Positions 25,043-34,151 of a DNA stretch of 64,000 nucleotides are shown here, one piece after another. The position numbers were made by a program, and so were the translations under genes. Under the pieces are notes generated by a model, which did not search any database, had not been told where the DNA came from, and saw nothing but the letters and a program-made list of their open reading frames with translations. The DNA comes from Acidobacteriota bacterium (GTDB taxonomy: Bacteria > Acidobacteriota > Holophagae > Holophagales > Holophagaceae). Each line of letters opens with the position of its first letter. Position 1 is the first letter of the stretch. The DNA lies in NCBI GenBank assembly GCA_016192145.1, contig JACPUT010000008.1, positions 1 through 64,000 on the forward strand. The letters are read 5' to 3'.

Positions 25043-26523
25043 TGGACGTACTTGCCGATGTTCTCGCTGTCCTGGAACAGGGCGATGGCCCCTTCCGGGA
25101 TATCGCCAAATCACTCTCCACACTGGGCGCGGGCACGGACCTGGCCGCCCTCTCCGGGGGCGGGGCCATGCGCGTGGAGGACCTGGATCCGGTGCTCTAC
25201 TCCGTCGCCGTCCAGAACAAGCACTTCGATCTGATCAACCGTCTGCTGCCCAGCAAACGAACCGTCTTCTCCATGCTCGATCAGCAGATCGTGAAGCGGG
25301 GCATCGGCGGATACCCGGGGAGCGCCGTGTCGGACGAGACCGCCACGGGTCGGCAGGCGAGCGTGAGCGACTACCGGCGCCTCGTGACGGAACTCGGGAT
25401 CTTCGTGGACTATCGCCACGTTCCCGTGGTCACCGCGATTCAGGGCGTCTTCCAGCAACGGGCCGGACGCATCGACACGAATCTGGTGGCCGAGGAGAAC
25501 GTCTCCGGATGCCTGGTGCTGCTGGAATCCGTGGAGCACGGCCTCCTCTACGGCGACCGGACCGTGAACCGCTTCGAGATCAACGGCCTCTCGACACGGA
25601 TCGGGCTGGAAGCCCCCGCCAACGTCCTGGACCTGCGGGGCCAGCCCCTCTCCAGCGCCACCCCCATCGCTCAACTGGCCACGCGTCTTACGAAGCGCCC
25701 CTGGTTCGGGCGCCCGGATCTCTTCTACGTCTCCGCCGGCGTCAAGAGCGACCTGGATGCGGAACTGGAACCGGGCTGGCGCGTGAACCTCGACAGTGGC
25801 GTGCCGAGCACCAATGTGGGCGTGCCCATCAAGGGGATCAACTACTCGGGTCTGGGGATCGGCCAGGGATACCTGGAATGTGTCATCCACGCCTATGTGG
25901 ACGAGGCCCGAACACCCATCGTCATCCAGAACTCGGAGGCGGTGGGGGGCCAGCCGGGGCCCTCCTTGGTGGCCACCGTAGCTCTTCCCGACACCGACCC
26001 CCTGGCGGTGCGTTCTCAATGGGAGGTGGACCAGGTGGGCAGCTACTACTACCTGGTGGAAGCCTATGCCGTGGGCGGGAAGGTGTCCCTCCCGGTTTCC
26101 GCGGTCAGCGCCGTGGCCGTTCCCGAACGGGGTGCCGCGCGGCTCGACATCACCCAGTCCCCCACCAATACGGAGACGCACTACAAGGTCTACCGCGGCC
26201 GACGCGGGGGGACGAACCAGCCTGAGGACGTGCGGCTGATCGGGAGCGTGCGCAAGGCTGAAGGTGCCGCCACCACGAGCTTCGTGGATCTGAACGCCGT
26301 GATCCCAGGAACCTCAGAGGCCCTCATGCTCACAGCCAATCCCAGCCAAGGGGCGCTCACCTGGATCCAGATGCTTCCCATGCTCCAGCTGCCCTTGGCC
26401 ATGCCGGACCTCAATTTCCGCTGGGCCGCGCTGCTGCTGGGGGCGCTCAGGCTTCCCGAACCCCGCAAGCACGGGCTCATTACCAATATTTTGCCCAAGG
26501 CGGCCGCCTGGCGGCCCTTTTGA
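25042..26523 (+). CDS. Major capsid protein with inserted Ig/FN3-like domain
   Basis: The protein has 493 aa. The N-terminal 40 residues are a helical arm, followed by an HK97-like body with VLYSVAVQNKHFDLINRLL and KRTVFSMLDQ. Residues about 315-430 look like a separate beta domain. SYYYLVEAYAVGGK, YKVYRGRRGG and TSFVDLNA have the spacing of a fibronectin type III or Ig-like fold, a known surface ornament of capsids. After it the chain returns to a capsid-like end. It is assigned from position after protease and scaffold, size and fold pattern. It assembles the icosahedral head. Confidence 0.72.
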   Translation: MDVLADVLAVLEQGDGPFRDIAKSLSTLGAGTDLAALSGGGAMRVEDLDPVLYSVAVQNKHFDLINRLLPSKRTVFSMLDQQIVKRGIGGYPGSAVSDETATGRQASVSDYRRLVTELGIFVDYRHVPVVTAIQGVFQQRAGRIDTNLVAEENVSGCLVLLESVEHGLLYGDRTVNRFEINGLSTRIGLEAPANVLDLRGQPLSSATPIAQLATRLTKRPWFGRPDLFYVSAGVKSDLDAELEPGWRVNLDSGVPSTNVGVPIKGINYSGLGIGQGYLECVIHAYVDEARTPIVIQNSEAVGGQPGPSLVATVALPDTDPLAVRSQWEVDQVGSYYYLVEAYAVGGKVSLPVSAVSAVAVPERGAARLDITQSPTNTETHYKVYRGRRGGTNQPEDVRLIGSVRKAEGAATTSFVDLNAVIPGTSEALMLTANPSQGALTWIQMLPMLQLPLAMPDLNFRWAALLLGALRLPEPRKHGLITNILPKAAAWRPF

Positions 26524-26537
26524 ACACGGGAGACACC

Positions 26538-26906
26538 ATGTCCAAGGTCATTCTGGCCCACCTCGGGCCCCCCTGCGATCCGCCCATCGTGAACGGCGTC
26601 GTCTTCCGACGAGCGGAAGGCCAGTTATGGCTGGGAGAGACGGACGAAGCCACGGCCCAGCTCCTCACCCGGATCCCAACCTTCCGGCGCTATGGGGGAA
26701 AACTGGAGGTGCCATGTCCTCCCGAGGAGGCCCCCGTCCCGGAGGTCGTCCCCCCCGAAGCCCCCGATCCGTCACCTGTAACCGTGCGCGAATCCTTGGA
26801 GGCTCCATCCCCGGAAACCGGGGAGGCTGAGCCGAACCCCTCGCTTCCCGAAGTGCCTCGGGGGTTGGATCCGGGGAAACCGCACCGGAAACCGCCAAGG
26901 AAGTGA
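26538..26906 (+). CDS. Small phage head protein with Pro-rich tail
   Basis: The protein has 122 aa: a 60-residue N-terminal part (VNGVVFRRAEGQLWLGETDE, RRYGGKLEVP) that looks beta-rich, followed by a Pro/Glu-rich disordered tail ending in basic residues. I do not recognise it. It lies between the capsid and the connector-like gene on the same strand with short spacing. A decoration or head-completion role is plausible only from position. Confidence 0.55.
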   Translation: MSKVILAHLGPPCDPPIVNGVVFRRAEGQLWLGETDEATAQLLTRIPTFRRYGGKLEVPCPPEEAPVPEVVPPEAPDPSPVTVRESLEAPSPETGEAEPNPSLPEVPRGLDPGKPHRKPPRK

Positions 26907-26909
26907 GCC

Positions 26910-27698
26910 GTGGCCAACGCGCTGGGGTTTGGCCCTGTCACTTTGCGTCAGGGGCTCCTACGGGGCCTGCTGGGTCCCGGGGCGCCCCACGAGGCGTTTC
27001 CGGACCCGGAGATGGAGTCCGCCCTCACCGAGGCCACAGCTTCCGTGGAGCAGGAACTGTCCACGCGGTTCCGCGTGACACGTTTCCGAGGTCACCTCGG
27101 CCCGGGCCCCGTTCCGGCGCTTCCGAAGGGCGAGGTCGCCGAATGGGAAGGGCCCTACCCATGGCCCTCGCCCCTTCCCGGGGAGGGCTTCCTCCGCCTC
27201 CCGACGCGGGTGCGTCCGGTGGTGGAGGTCCTGGGGGCCCAGGTGGTGCTTCCGGGGGGCGGCACGGGTCGCGTGGAGCTTCCGGCGACCTGGTTCCGCT
27301 TCGAGGCCTGGGCAGGGGAAATCCTGCTGGCGCCCGCCCTCGGCGCCGCGCCCCTCATGGCGGTGGGGCTTCCGATGACCTTCCCGACCCTCTTCGCGGG
27401 AAGGCTTCCCCAGTCGGTGCTGCTGGCCTACCGCGCGGGCCTCGGCACGACCGGGATCCAACGCTGGCCCAAGCTCCGCCGCCTTGTGCTCCTGCGCGCC
27501 GCCCTCCGCCTCCTTCCTGCCCTCGCCTTGGAGATGAATCCCGGTCTCCTCACCTCCCTCTCCGCGGACGGCCTTTCCCAGGCCCGCACGTCCGGGTACG
27601 CGCTGAAGGAACTGGACGAACGCCTGGCCATCGAGGTCGAAGAACTGAAGGCCAGCCTATTGGACCTGTGGGAGGGTCCCTCCCTCGGAGTGCTCTGA
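26910..27698 (+). CDS. Head-tail connector-like protein
   Basis: This 262-aa protein is encoded just after the head genes and overlaps the next gene by a base. It has a helical beginning with a conserved-looking ALTEATASVEQELSTRFR segment, as in head-completion/connector proteins of the gp6 type, followed by a beta-rich middle and a long C-terminal helix pair. The role is inferred from position and secondary-structure pattern. No diagnostic motif. Confidence 0.5.
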   Translation: MANALGFGPVTLRQGLLRGLLGPGAPHEAFPDPEMESALTEATASVEQELSTRFRVTRFRGHLGPGPVPALPKGEVAEWEGPYPWPSPLPGEGFLRLPTRVRPVVEVLGAQVVLPGGGTGRVELPATWFRFEAWAGEILLAPALGAAPLMAVGLPMTFPTLFAGRLPQSVLLAYRAGLGTTGIQRWPKLRRLVLLRAALRLLPALALEMNPGLLTSLSADGLSQARTSGYALKELDERLAIEVEELKASLLDLWEGPSLGVL

Positions 27699-28717
27699 TG
27701 CCCGGACTCGAAGGACTTCTGAAGGGGCTCGCCGGGCTCGCTTCGCCCAAACCCAAGGGAACGCCTGGAACCCAAGGGCGCCGACCCTTGCCCTTCTACT
27801 CCTTCGAGGTCTGGGACGCGGACGGCTGCGTGAAGGCCGACGTGCTTCCGGACGGCGCGCCGCCCAAGGTGATTCTCCGCATCCCGCCCTCCCACCTGGA
27901 GCGCCACCATCCCATCCGGGCCCAGGTCTTCCAAGGACTGGACGGCCTGCCCGTAGTGGTGGAGGCGGGCCTGGGCCTGGCCCGCTGGACCCTTTCCGGC
28001 TCCCACGGGGTGGGACCGACCCTCCTGCTTCCCGACGGCGCCCAGGCGTCGGGCCTCCATTCTCGCAACCAACTGGAGAGCCTCTTCACCGGGTATGCCC
28101 GAGAGAACCGGCGGCGGTCGGGCCAGGGCGAGCCTTTGCTTCGGATGGTCTTCGCCATCCGGGACGGTTCCTTGACGGAGTTCGTGAATCGCCAGTGGTG
28201 GATCCAGCCCGAATCCCTGCCTGTGGACCTCCGCAACGCCTCCCGGCCCCGGGAATGGGCCTGGTCCCTCGCCTTCTGGGCCTTGGAGGAACTCCCGCCC
28301 GCAGGGTCCAAGCCCGCCGCCAAGGATGCGCTGACTCCGCCTTCCGCCGCCCAGATCGAAAAGAAAGGGCAGGGCCTCCTCGCGAAGCTCAAGGACGAGA
28401 TCAAGGCCGCCTTCGCCGCCAAGGACACCTCGCTCCTGGGACGCCTGCGGGCGCTCCAGAAGGGGATGCGTACGCTGATCCGGCGAGCCCAGGACCTGCG
28501 CCGCGCCACGACCCGCATCGTGAACTCCGTGCGGGACCTCACCGTGGGTGTCGTGAAGCAGGTGAACGCCCTGCTCGGGGAAGTGAACCGCCTGCCGGGT
28601 CTGCGAGGCAATCCAGCCTTGGGGCGGCTGCTGATGGCCACCCGGCGTTGGGGCGGGTCCATTCAGCGTCACCTCTCCGCCCTGGAGCAGGGCCGCCTGG
28701 GGCGAGTGGTTCGATGA
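27698..28717 (+). CDS. Phage structural protein, baseplate region
   Basis: The protein has 339 aa. The N-terminal 200 residues are beta-rich, with FEVWDADGC and RWTLSGSHGVG segments. The C-terminal 130 residues are basic and helical (LAKLKDEIKAAFAAKDTS, RRAQDLRRATTR) and could be a coiled coil. It lies immediately before the LysM-gp25 gene, where phages encode inner baseplate or tail-terminator proteins. I cannot name the family. It overlaps the LysM gene by four bases (ATGA). Confidence 0.5.
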   Translation: MPGLEGLLKGLAGLASPKPKGTPGTQGRRPLPFYSFEVWDADGCVKADVLPDGAPPKVILRIPPSHLERHHPIRAQVFQGLDGLPVVVEAGLGLARWTLSGSHGVGPTLLLPDGAQASGLHSRNQLESLFTGYARENRRRSGQGEPLLRMVFAIRDGSLTEFVNRQWWIQPESLPVDLRNASRPREWAWSLAFWALEELPPAGSKPAAKDALTPPSAAQIEKKGQGLLAKLKDEIKAAFAAKDTSLLGRLRALQKGMRTLIRRAQDLRRATTRIVNSVRDLTVGVVKQVNALLGEVNRLPGLRGNPALGRLLMATRRWGGSIQRHLSALEQGRLGRVVR

Positions 28718-29304
28718 GCCGATCCGTAGTGACGGTGCAGCATGGGGACACCCTTCAATCCCTGGCCGCCCGGGAACTGGGGGACTGGGCCCGATGGCCG
28801 GAGCTGGCCCGGCTCAACGATCTTCGCTGGCCCTTCCTCGACACCTCCCAGGCGAGCGAGGTCCCGGAGTCCACCGATGCAGGCCGCGTGCTGGGCGTGG
28901 GGGATCCGCTGCGACTCCCCGTTCCGGACACCCCCGCCCTGCCGATCACACCATTTGGGTGTGATCTGGCGGAGGAGGGAGCCGCCCTTCCATTGGTCGA
29001 CGGCCTCGAGAACCTGAAGGCCGCCCTCCTTCGCCGCCTGCGGACGCCCCTGGGCCATCTCCCCCACCACCCCGAATACGGATCCCGCCTAAGAACCTTC
29101 CTGGGTCAACCCCTGACCCTGTCCCTCGTGCTGGACCTTCGCGCGGAAGTCCACCGCGTGCTCTCCCTGGATCTCCGGGTCGCCAAGGTCCAAAGCGTCT
29201 CCGTGGACGTGCAGGACGACGCCCTGTGGGTCGCCGCCACCTGCGAGACGGAGCTGGGCGAGTTGGCCCTCCTCGACCGCGTCTCCCGTACACGCCGAGG
29301 CTGA
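28714..29304 (+). CDS. Baseplate wedge protein: LysM plus gp25-like domain
   Basis: The protein has 196 aa. The N-terminal region (about 5-70) is LysM-like (VTVQHGDTLQSLAARELGD, then PELARLNDL). The C-terminal part (about 95-190) has the gp25/gpW pattern: LLRRLRTPLGHLPHHPEYGSR followed by a helix and a beta strand pair. In T4 and P2 this protein joins the baseplate wedge to the sheath. The LysM piece probably serves in assembly around the central hub and not in wall binding. It is followed, three bases on, by the gpJ-like gene. Confidence 0.82.
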   Translation: MSRSVVTVQHGDTLQSLAARELGDWARWPELARLNDLRWPFLDTSQASEVPESTDAGRVLGVGDPLRLPVPDTPALPITPFGCDLAEEGAALPLVDGLENLKAALLRRLRTPLGHLPHHPEYGSRLRTFLGQPLTLSLVLDLRAEVHRVLSLDLRVAKVQSVSVDVQDDALWVAATCETELGELALLDRVSRTRRG

Positions 29305-29307
29305 GCC

Positions 29308-30546
29308 GTGACCGCTTTCGCACCCCGTTCTTTCGAGGCCATCACCGAAGCCATGGCCGAATGGATCGCCTCGGATCCGGACCTTTCCCCCGGAAGCCTC
29401 CCGACGGACCTCTCCGTGGGCAGCCTGGAACGCAGCCACCTGGAGGCCCTGGCGGTCGTGCTGGAGGAGTACGAGGTCCGCACCGCCGAGGCCCTCTCCG
29501 ACGCCATCCGCCGGAGCTGCTACCACGCCTTCGGCTTTGGCCTGCTGCCGCCTCGGAAGGCCAAGGGCACGGCCGTGTTCGTGTCGTTCACCCCCGCGGT
29601 CCGGGACATCCCCATCCCGAAGGGCAGCCGGATCCAGGCCGACGGGGGAGGGGTTTTCGAAACGGTGGAGCCTGGCCTGATCCCGCATGGGGCCGCGCAA
29701 TCGGAGCCCATTCCTGTAGAAGCCCTGGAGCCCGGACCCAAGGGCAACCTGCCTGCCGGCGCCCTCCAGCGTCTCGTGCTGGCCCTCCCCGGTGTGGACC
29801 TGGTGACCAACCCCTCTCCCACGATGGGAGGGGCCGCCGAGGAAAGCGAGGAGCTGCGCGCAGAGCGTTTTTCGCAGTGGATTCGCACCTTGGTCCGAGG
29901 CACCAAGGAAGCCCTTGAATTCGCCGCCCTGGGCACCGGAGCGGTCCTTGATGCGCGATGTGTCGAGCCCTACCTGCTGGACCCCGTCCCGCCCGGCGTT
30001 CCCTACGCGGGCCTGGTGTGGCTCTTCGTGGACGAGGGGCTGGGAAATGGGGAATTGTCACCGACGGCGCGCCTCGCGGTGGAGCGGGCGGTGAACGGCT
30101 TCGTAGACGCGGGCGGCGATGTCGTCCCGGGATGGAAGGCCGCCGGGATCCCCGTGCGGATCCTCGCGGCGCATCCCGTCCCCGTGTGCCTCCGGGCCCG
30201 AGTGCAGTTGGCCGTGGACGGGTCGGCGCGATGGGATGAGATCTCCGAGCTTTTGACCGAAACCGCCCGCCGTTTCTTCCGCGCCCTGCGGATCGGCGAG
30301 GCCGTCTCCTACCAAAACCTCGTCACGGCCCTATCCCTGGCCGATCCCGACATTCGAGAGGTCGATCTTTGCCTCTGGCGATCCGACCAGATGGTACCAG
30401 CCTACGCGGCCCCTCTCTCCGCCGAGGATCTGACGCCGCGGAGCACCGATCCGCTGTCGGTAGGCGCCCGCGCCCGCCTCCTGGAGGGCTCGGGCGCAGG
30501 CCTGGATGGCCGGATCGTGACCTATCCGGAATGGATCCCCGCATGA
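29308..30546 (+). CDS. Baseplate J-like protein
   Basis: This 412-aa protein starts at GTG 29308. It follows the gpJ/gp47 layout. An N-terminal helical arm (about 10-75) includes the ELYEVRTAEALSD-like region. A beta domain (PIPKGSRIQADGG, FETVE) comes next, then a segment with ALPGVDLVTNPSPTMGG that matches the family's VTNP...GG-x-EES pattern (GGAAEESEELRAER). It forms the baseplate wedge ring with the gp25-like protein just upstream. It overlaps the hub gene by four bases. Confidence 0.88.
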   Translation: MTAFAPRSFEAITEAMAEWIASDPDLSPGSLPTDLSVGSLERSHLEALAVVLEEYEVRTAEALSDAIRRSCYHAFGFGLLPPRKAKGTAVFVSFTPAVRDIPIPKGSRIQADGGGVFETVEPGLIPHGAAQSEPIPVEALEPGPKGNLPAGALQRLVLALPGVDLVTNPSPTMGGAAEESEELRAERFSQWIRTLVRGTKEALEFAALGTGAVLDARCVEPYLLDPVPPGVPYAGLVWLFVDEGLGNGELSPTARLAVERAVNGFVDAGGDVVPGWKAAGIPVRILAAHPVPVCLRARVQLAVDGSARWDEISELLTETARRFFRALRIGEAVSYQNLVTALSLADPDIREVDLCLWRSDQMVPAYAAPLSAEDLTPRSTDPLSVGARARLLEGSGAGLDGRIVTYPEWIPA

Positions 30547-32558
30547 GTGCGCCGAGAGGCGTGCGGGTCGAGGTTCTGCTCCAGTCCACCTTCGCAGAGG
30601 ATGACCGGGAGCGGAGCCGCGCCTACCGCCTGGAGGTGGATTCGGCCAAGGGCTCGGTCCTTCGCTTCGAGTCGAATGGAACCCAGGAACTCAAAGGCGC
30701 CTCGGGCCTCTGGGAGCTGGAGACGGAGGAGAGCCTAGAGGTGCAGCGAGCCCGCCTGAGCTTTGCGTCGTCCGAGCTGGCGCGACTGCTCTTTGCGCGT
30801 CTGGAACCCCAGGACCACCTGCGCATCGTGTTTTCGGATGGTATGCGGCGCAGCGTGGCCTTCGACGGTTTCATTTCCGGCTTTGAGGATGGGCTCCAGA
30901 TGCATCCCCAGGGCCTTCAGGCCTCTCTCACCCTGGAGTCCCTCGGCCTACGAAAGATCCTCGACCAAGCGATCTTCAACTGGCAGGCTGCGCTCAGCCC
31001 TGCGGACGACCAGTCTTTCACCGCCGACGGCCAGACCCTCTACCGCGCCCTTCAGGGCGATGGCCGCCCACCTCAGGAGATCGTGCGGGCCTTCCTGGAA
31101 GCCTGGTTCAAGCCCCACGCCAAGCTGGAGATTGGTGAAGGGAAGTTAGAGCCAGGAAACTGGTTCCGCCTGGCGGAGGGACGTGACTGGTCCTGCGCCT
31201 ACGACGCCAAGTTCCCGCTGGCCTACCAGTTGCTCTATCAGGCTTGGGGCAGCTCGCTGTGGGAGCTGTTCACATCCCTGGCAGAGCCGGACCTGCACGA
31301 GTGCTTTGTCACCTACGCGGGGGAAGCCGGAGAAGAGCGACCCACGCTCGTGTTCCGCCCCCGGCCCTTTCCGGGAGCGGAAGGCGACGACGCCGCGTGG
31401 TCGGCCCTTCCGGTACGGAAGCTCGGCGTGGATGGGGCGCCCGGCGCCACAGCGGTGCTGCGATCCCGCAGTGATCGGCAGCGGGCCAACGCCTTCCACT
31501 GGGCCTGGACCGGCTTTACGGACCGAAGCACGAGCGCCTTCGCCGCCAAGGCCCAGCTCGGCTGGTGGGCGGATCGCAAGGCCATCGCCCGCTACGGCTT
31601 CGCCGCCAAGCAGGTGGTCACCCAGCTCCTGCCCTCGGGCGGGGGTGATGATCCGAATGTCCGAGGTTACCTGGAAGGCGTCGAGGCGCTGCTCAAACGC
31701 GTGGCGTACCAGGAAGCGCCGCTCCATCAGCTGGAGAGTCAGTCCCGGTCCTATCCCCTAATGACCGGCATCCGGCCCGGCATGGTGGTGGAGGATCACA
31801 GCGGCGGCATTCCCACCACGGGCTACCTCGCTTCGGTGAGCCACCGGCTGCGGTGGGATCGGGAACGGATCGAAGCGACCACCCACCTGGGGCTCGTGCG
31901 GGCGCTGCCGGGGGCCACGGTGGAGACCTATCCGCGCGAGGTGCGGGCCCGGCTGGCGCTGGAACGGATTCCCTACCTCAAGCCTAGGGAGATCCAGGCC
32001 GCCCAGGACGGCGCCAGCGCCCCTCCAAAGGCCCAGAGCCAGGGGCCTGCCCAGGCCGGCGGCGTTCCTTACGCAACGGCCATCCAGGCCGCCGCCGCGA
32101 AGCAGGGCGTTCCGCCCGCGGTCCTGGCGGCGATCCTCAAGCAGGAGAGCGGCTTCAACCGCATGGCTCGGAACCCCGACAGCTCCGCCGCCGGCATCGC
32201 CCAGTTCCTGAAAGGCACCGCAGATGACATGGGTCGACGGGGGTGCCGGAACCCCGACGGAACGCCCTTTACCGCCGCCGATCGCCTGGACGCCGAGAAA
32301 TCGATCCACGCCGCAGCTTGGTACCTGAAGGACATCGCCGGAGCCCTGGAGGCCAAGGGACTTCCCAAGGATCATCCCGAATTCTGGGGCTGGGTCGCCT
32401 ACGGCTACAACCGGGGACCCGGCGCGGCGGCAGGCAACGGTTCAGCGCTTGGATGGAATCTCCCGTCCACCCAAGGGCTGCCGGTCACAGGGAAAAACGA
32501 TCCGAGCTATTGGCTCTCCTTCGGGAAGACCGTCTCCACCTTCGGGAGCCTCCGATGA
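30543..32558 (+). CDS. Baseplate hub protein fused to a lytic transglycosylase
   Basis: The protein has 671 aa. Residues 1-490 resemble hub proteins of the gpD/gp44 kind (beta barrels, WSCAYDAKFPLAYQLLYQAWG, GIRPGMVVED). Residues about 510-640 are an SLT lytic transglycosylase with AAILKQESGFN (catalytic Glu535), SSAAGIAQFL and AYGYNRGP. The fused enzyme would cut peptidoglycan when the tail tip enters the envelope. Its start overlaps gpJ, and its end overlaps the spike gene by four bases. Confidence 0.82.
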   Translation: MSAPRGVRVEVLLQSTFAEDDRERSRAYRLEVDSAKGSVLRFESNGTQELKGASGLWELETEESLEVQRARLSFASSELARLLFARLEPQDHLRIVFSDGMRRSVAFDGFISGFEDGLQMHPQGLQASLTLESLGLRKILDQAIFNWQAALSPADDQSFTADGQTLYRALQGDGRPPQEIVRAFLEAWFKPHAKLEIGEGKLEPGNWFRLAEGRDWSCAYDAKFPLAYQLLYQAWGSSLWELFTSLAEPDLHECFVTYAGEAGEERPTLVFRPRPFPGAEGDDAAWSALPVRKLGVDGAPGATAVLRSRSDRQRANAFHWAWTGFTDRSTSAFAAKAQLGWWADRKAIARYGFAAKQVVTQLLPSGGGDDPNVRGYLEGVEALLKRVAYQEAPLHQLESQSRSYPLMTGIRPGMVVEDHSGGIPTTGYLASVSHRLRWDRERIEATTHLGLVRALPGATVETYPREVRARLALERIPYLKPREIQAAQDGASAPPKAQSQGPAQAGGVPYATAIQAAAAKQGVPPAVLAAILKQESGFNRMARNPDSSAAGIAQFLKGTADDMGRRGCRNPDGTPFTAADRLDAEKSIHAAAWYLKDIAGALEAKGLPKDHPEFWGWVAYGYNRGPGAAAGNGSALGWNLPSTQGLPVTGKNDPSYWLSFGKTVSTFGSLR

Positions 32559-33304
32559 GCTTTCATCTGGCGACCGTCTACGAGGTGCTGCCGGAGAAGC
32601 ACGGCGTGCTGGTGGCCTTCCGGGATCTCTCCGCCGCCTACGATGTGGGGCGCCTCGAGAGCGGCTTCGTGCGCGTGGCGGCCGAAAGGGCCCATCCCAC
32701 AGGCGGCGCGGCCGTGCGCCTTCCCGAAGTGGGCGAGCTGGGGGTGGTGCTGGAGTTGGACGGCGGCTTCCTGGTGTGGCTCTGCTCGCTGCACTGGCAG
32801 GACCACCACCAGATCGATCCCGATCCGGATCTGGAGTTGCACCGGCATCCCTCCGGCGTCCTGCGGCGGATCCGCGCCAACGGCGACACGGAATGGCTGC
32901 ATCCGTCGGGGGTGCGGGTCACCGTTTCCCGGGATGGCCAGCCCCTCTCGAAGCCCAAGCGGAAGGGCGAAGGCTTCGAACCCGACGGGACGGTGCCCCA
33001 TCTCGTGATGGCGCATCCCGCGGTGGGAATCTTGCGGCTATCGCCGGAGGGGGAGATCGCCTTGGAGCACGCCTCCGGCGGGACGATCAACGTATCGGCC
33101 GAAGGAAACCTGCGTTTCCAGGGGTTCGCTTCGACGGGTTTCGAAGCTGCCGCCAAACGATTCGTGATGGAGCCCCTGCTGGATTGGCTGAAGGCCCACA
33201 CCCACGCCTCCGCCGCGCCGGGGTCGCCCACGAGCACGCCGCTTCAGGCTGGCGACCTCAGGCCCGATACCCACTGCACGCCGGACACATTCAAGGGGCC
33301 TTAA
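32555..33304 (+). CDS. Baseplate spike / gpV-like protein
   Basis: The protein has 249 aa. An OB-fold-like N-terminus (AAVRLPEVGELGVVLELDGG, WLCSLHWQ) is followed by short beta repeats (GTINVSAEGNLRFQG) that would form the trimeric needle, then a helical end with HTHASAAP. This is the layout of gpV/gp45 spikes that puncture the outer membrane. Position after the hub supports this. Confidence 0.72.
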   Translation: MSFHLATVYEVLPEKHGVLVAFRDLSAAYDVGRLESGFVRVAAERAHPTGGAAVRLPEVGELGVVLELDGGFLVWLCSLHWQDHHQIDPDPDLELHRHPSGVLRRIRANGDTEWLHPSGVRVTVSRDGQPLSKPKRKGEGFEPDGTVPHLVMAHPAVGILRLSPEGEIALEHASGGTINVSAEGNLRFQGFASTGFEAAAKRFVMEPLLDWLKAHTHASAAPGSPTSTPLQAGDLRPDTHCTPDTFKGP

Positions 33305-34125
33305 TGGACGCCACGCTCACCATCCGATGGGGCAATCTGGGCTTGGTCCAGCCAGACCTGGAGACGCTTGTCGCCTTCCTCGGCCCTGGGGACTTCCCCG
33401 AGTACGCCCGGGCCGCCGAGGAGGTGGCCGAAAATGCCGAACGGCTCTACCGGGGCTACTGCCTCGGAGAACCCACTCCGTCCGGGCGCGCGTTGCAGCG
33501 ACCCTCGGGAGCCTTGGCTCGGTCAATCCGGCGGGAATCCACGGACCTGCTGCTCTGGGCCCTGCGCAACGAGTCCCCCTACGCGGAAGGCCTGGAGCAG
33601 GGCTTTCCCGACCGCGACCTGAAGAAGTCCCTGCCCACTGCGCCCAAGGCGAGGCGCGCCAAGGACGGTAGCCTCTACCTCATCATTCCCTTACGCCACG
33701 GCGTACCGGGAACGCGGGGTCTGTCCCCCATGCTGACCGAGGTCTACCGCCTGGCCCGGGTCCTTCAGCACTCCCGCGTCCTGGGCGCGCCGAGCCTGCG
33801 CACCAGCGCCACAGGAGTCGACGTACCGCGCTTCGCCTATCGGTGGAACGGACCTCTGTCCGCCCAGGCCCTCGCAGCGGCGGGCCACGATGCAGAGACG
33901 ACGGGCCGCTACCAGGGTCTCGTGCGCATGGGGAGGAAGGGCCATACCACCTACCTCACCTTCCGCGTGATGAGCCAGAAGAGCCCCGCCGGCTCCTGGA
34001 TCCGTCCTGCCACACCCGGCCTCTGGCCCATGCGCTGGGCGGTCGAGGTGGCCTGGTCGGAGGGCACACCGCGGCTGGAGGAGGCGCTGGAAGCGGACCT
34101 GCTGGGAATACTTGAAATGGATTAG
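33304..34125 (+). CDS. Phage neck/tail protein of unknown family
   Basis: This 273-aa protein starts MDATLTIRWGNLG and shares a base with the previous stop. The middle part has RPSGALARSIRRES and a SPYAEGLEQGFP segment that recalls HK97-gp10/minor tail proteins, in which residues before a free edge bind a neighbour. This similarity is weak. It is the last gene of the first phage block; the next gene is on the other strand and not phage-like. Confidence 0.5.
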   Translation: MDATLTIRWGNLGLVQPDLETLVAFLGPGDFPEYARAAEEVAENAERLYRGYCLGEPTPSGRALQRPSGALARSIRRESTDLLLWALRNESPYAEGLEQGFPDRDLKKSLPTAPKARRAKDGSLYLIIPLRHGVPGTRGLSPMLTEVYRLARVLQHSRVLGAPSLRTSATGVDVPRFAYRWNGPLSAQALAAAGHDAETTGRYQGLVRMGRKGHTTYLTFRVMSQKSPAGSWIRPATPGLWPMRWAVEVAWSEGTPRLEEALEADLLGILEMD

Positions 34126-34151
34126 GGTCGATGGCCCGGGTCCGAAACGGA

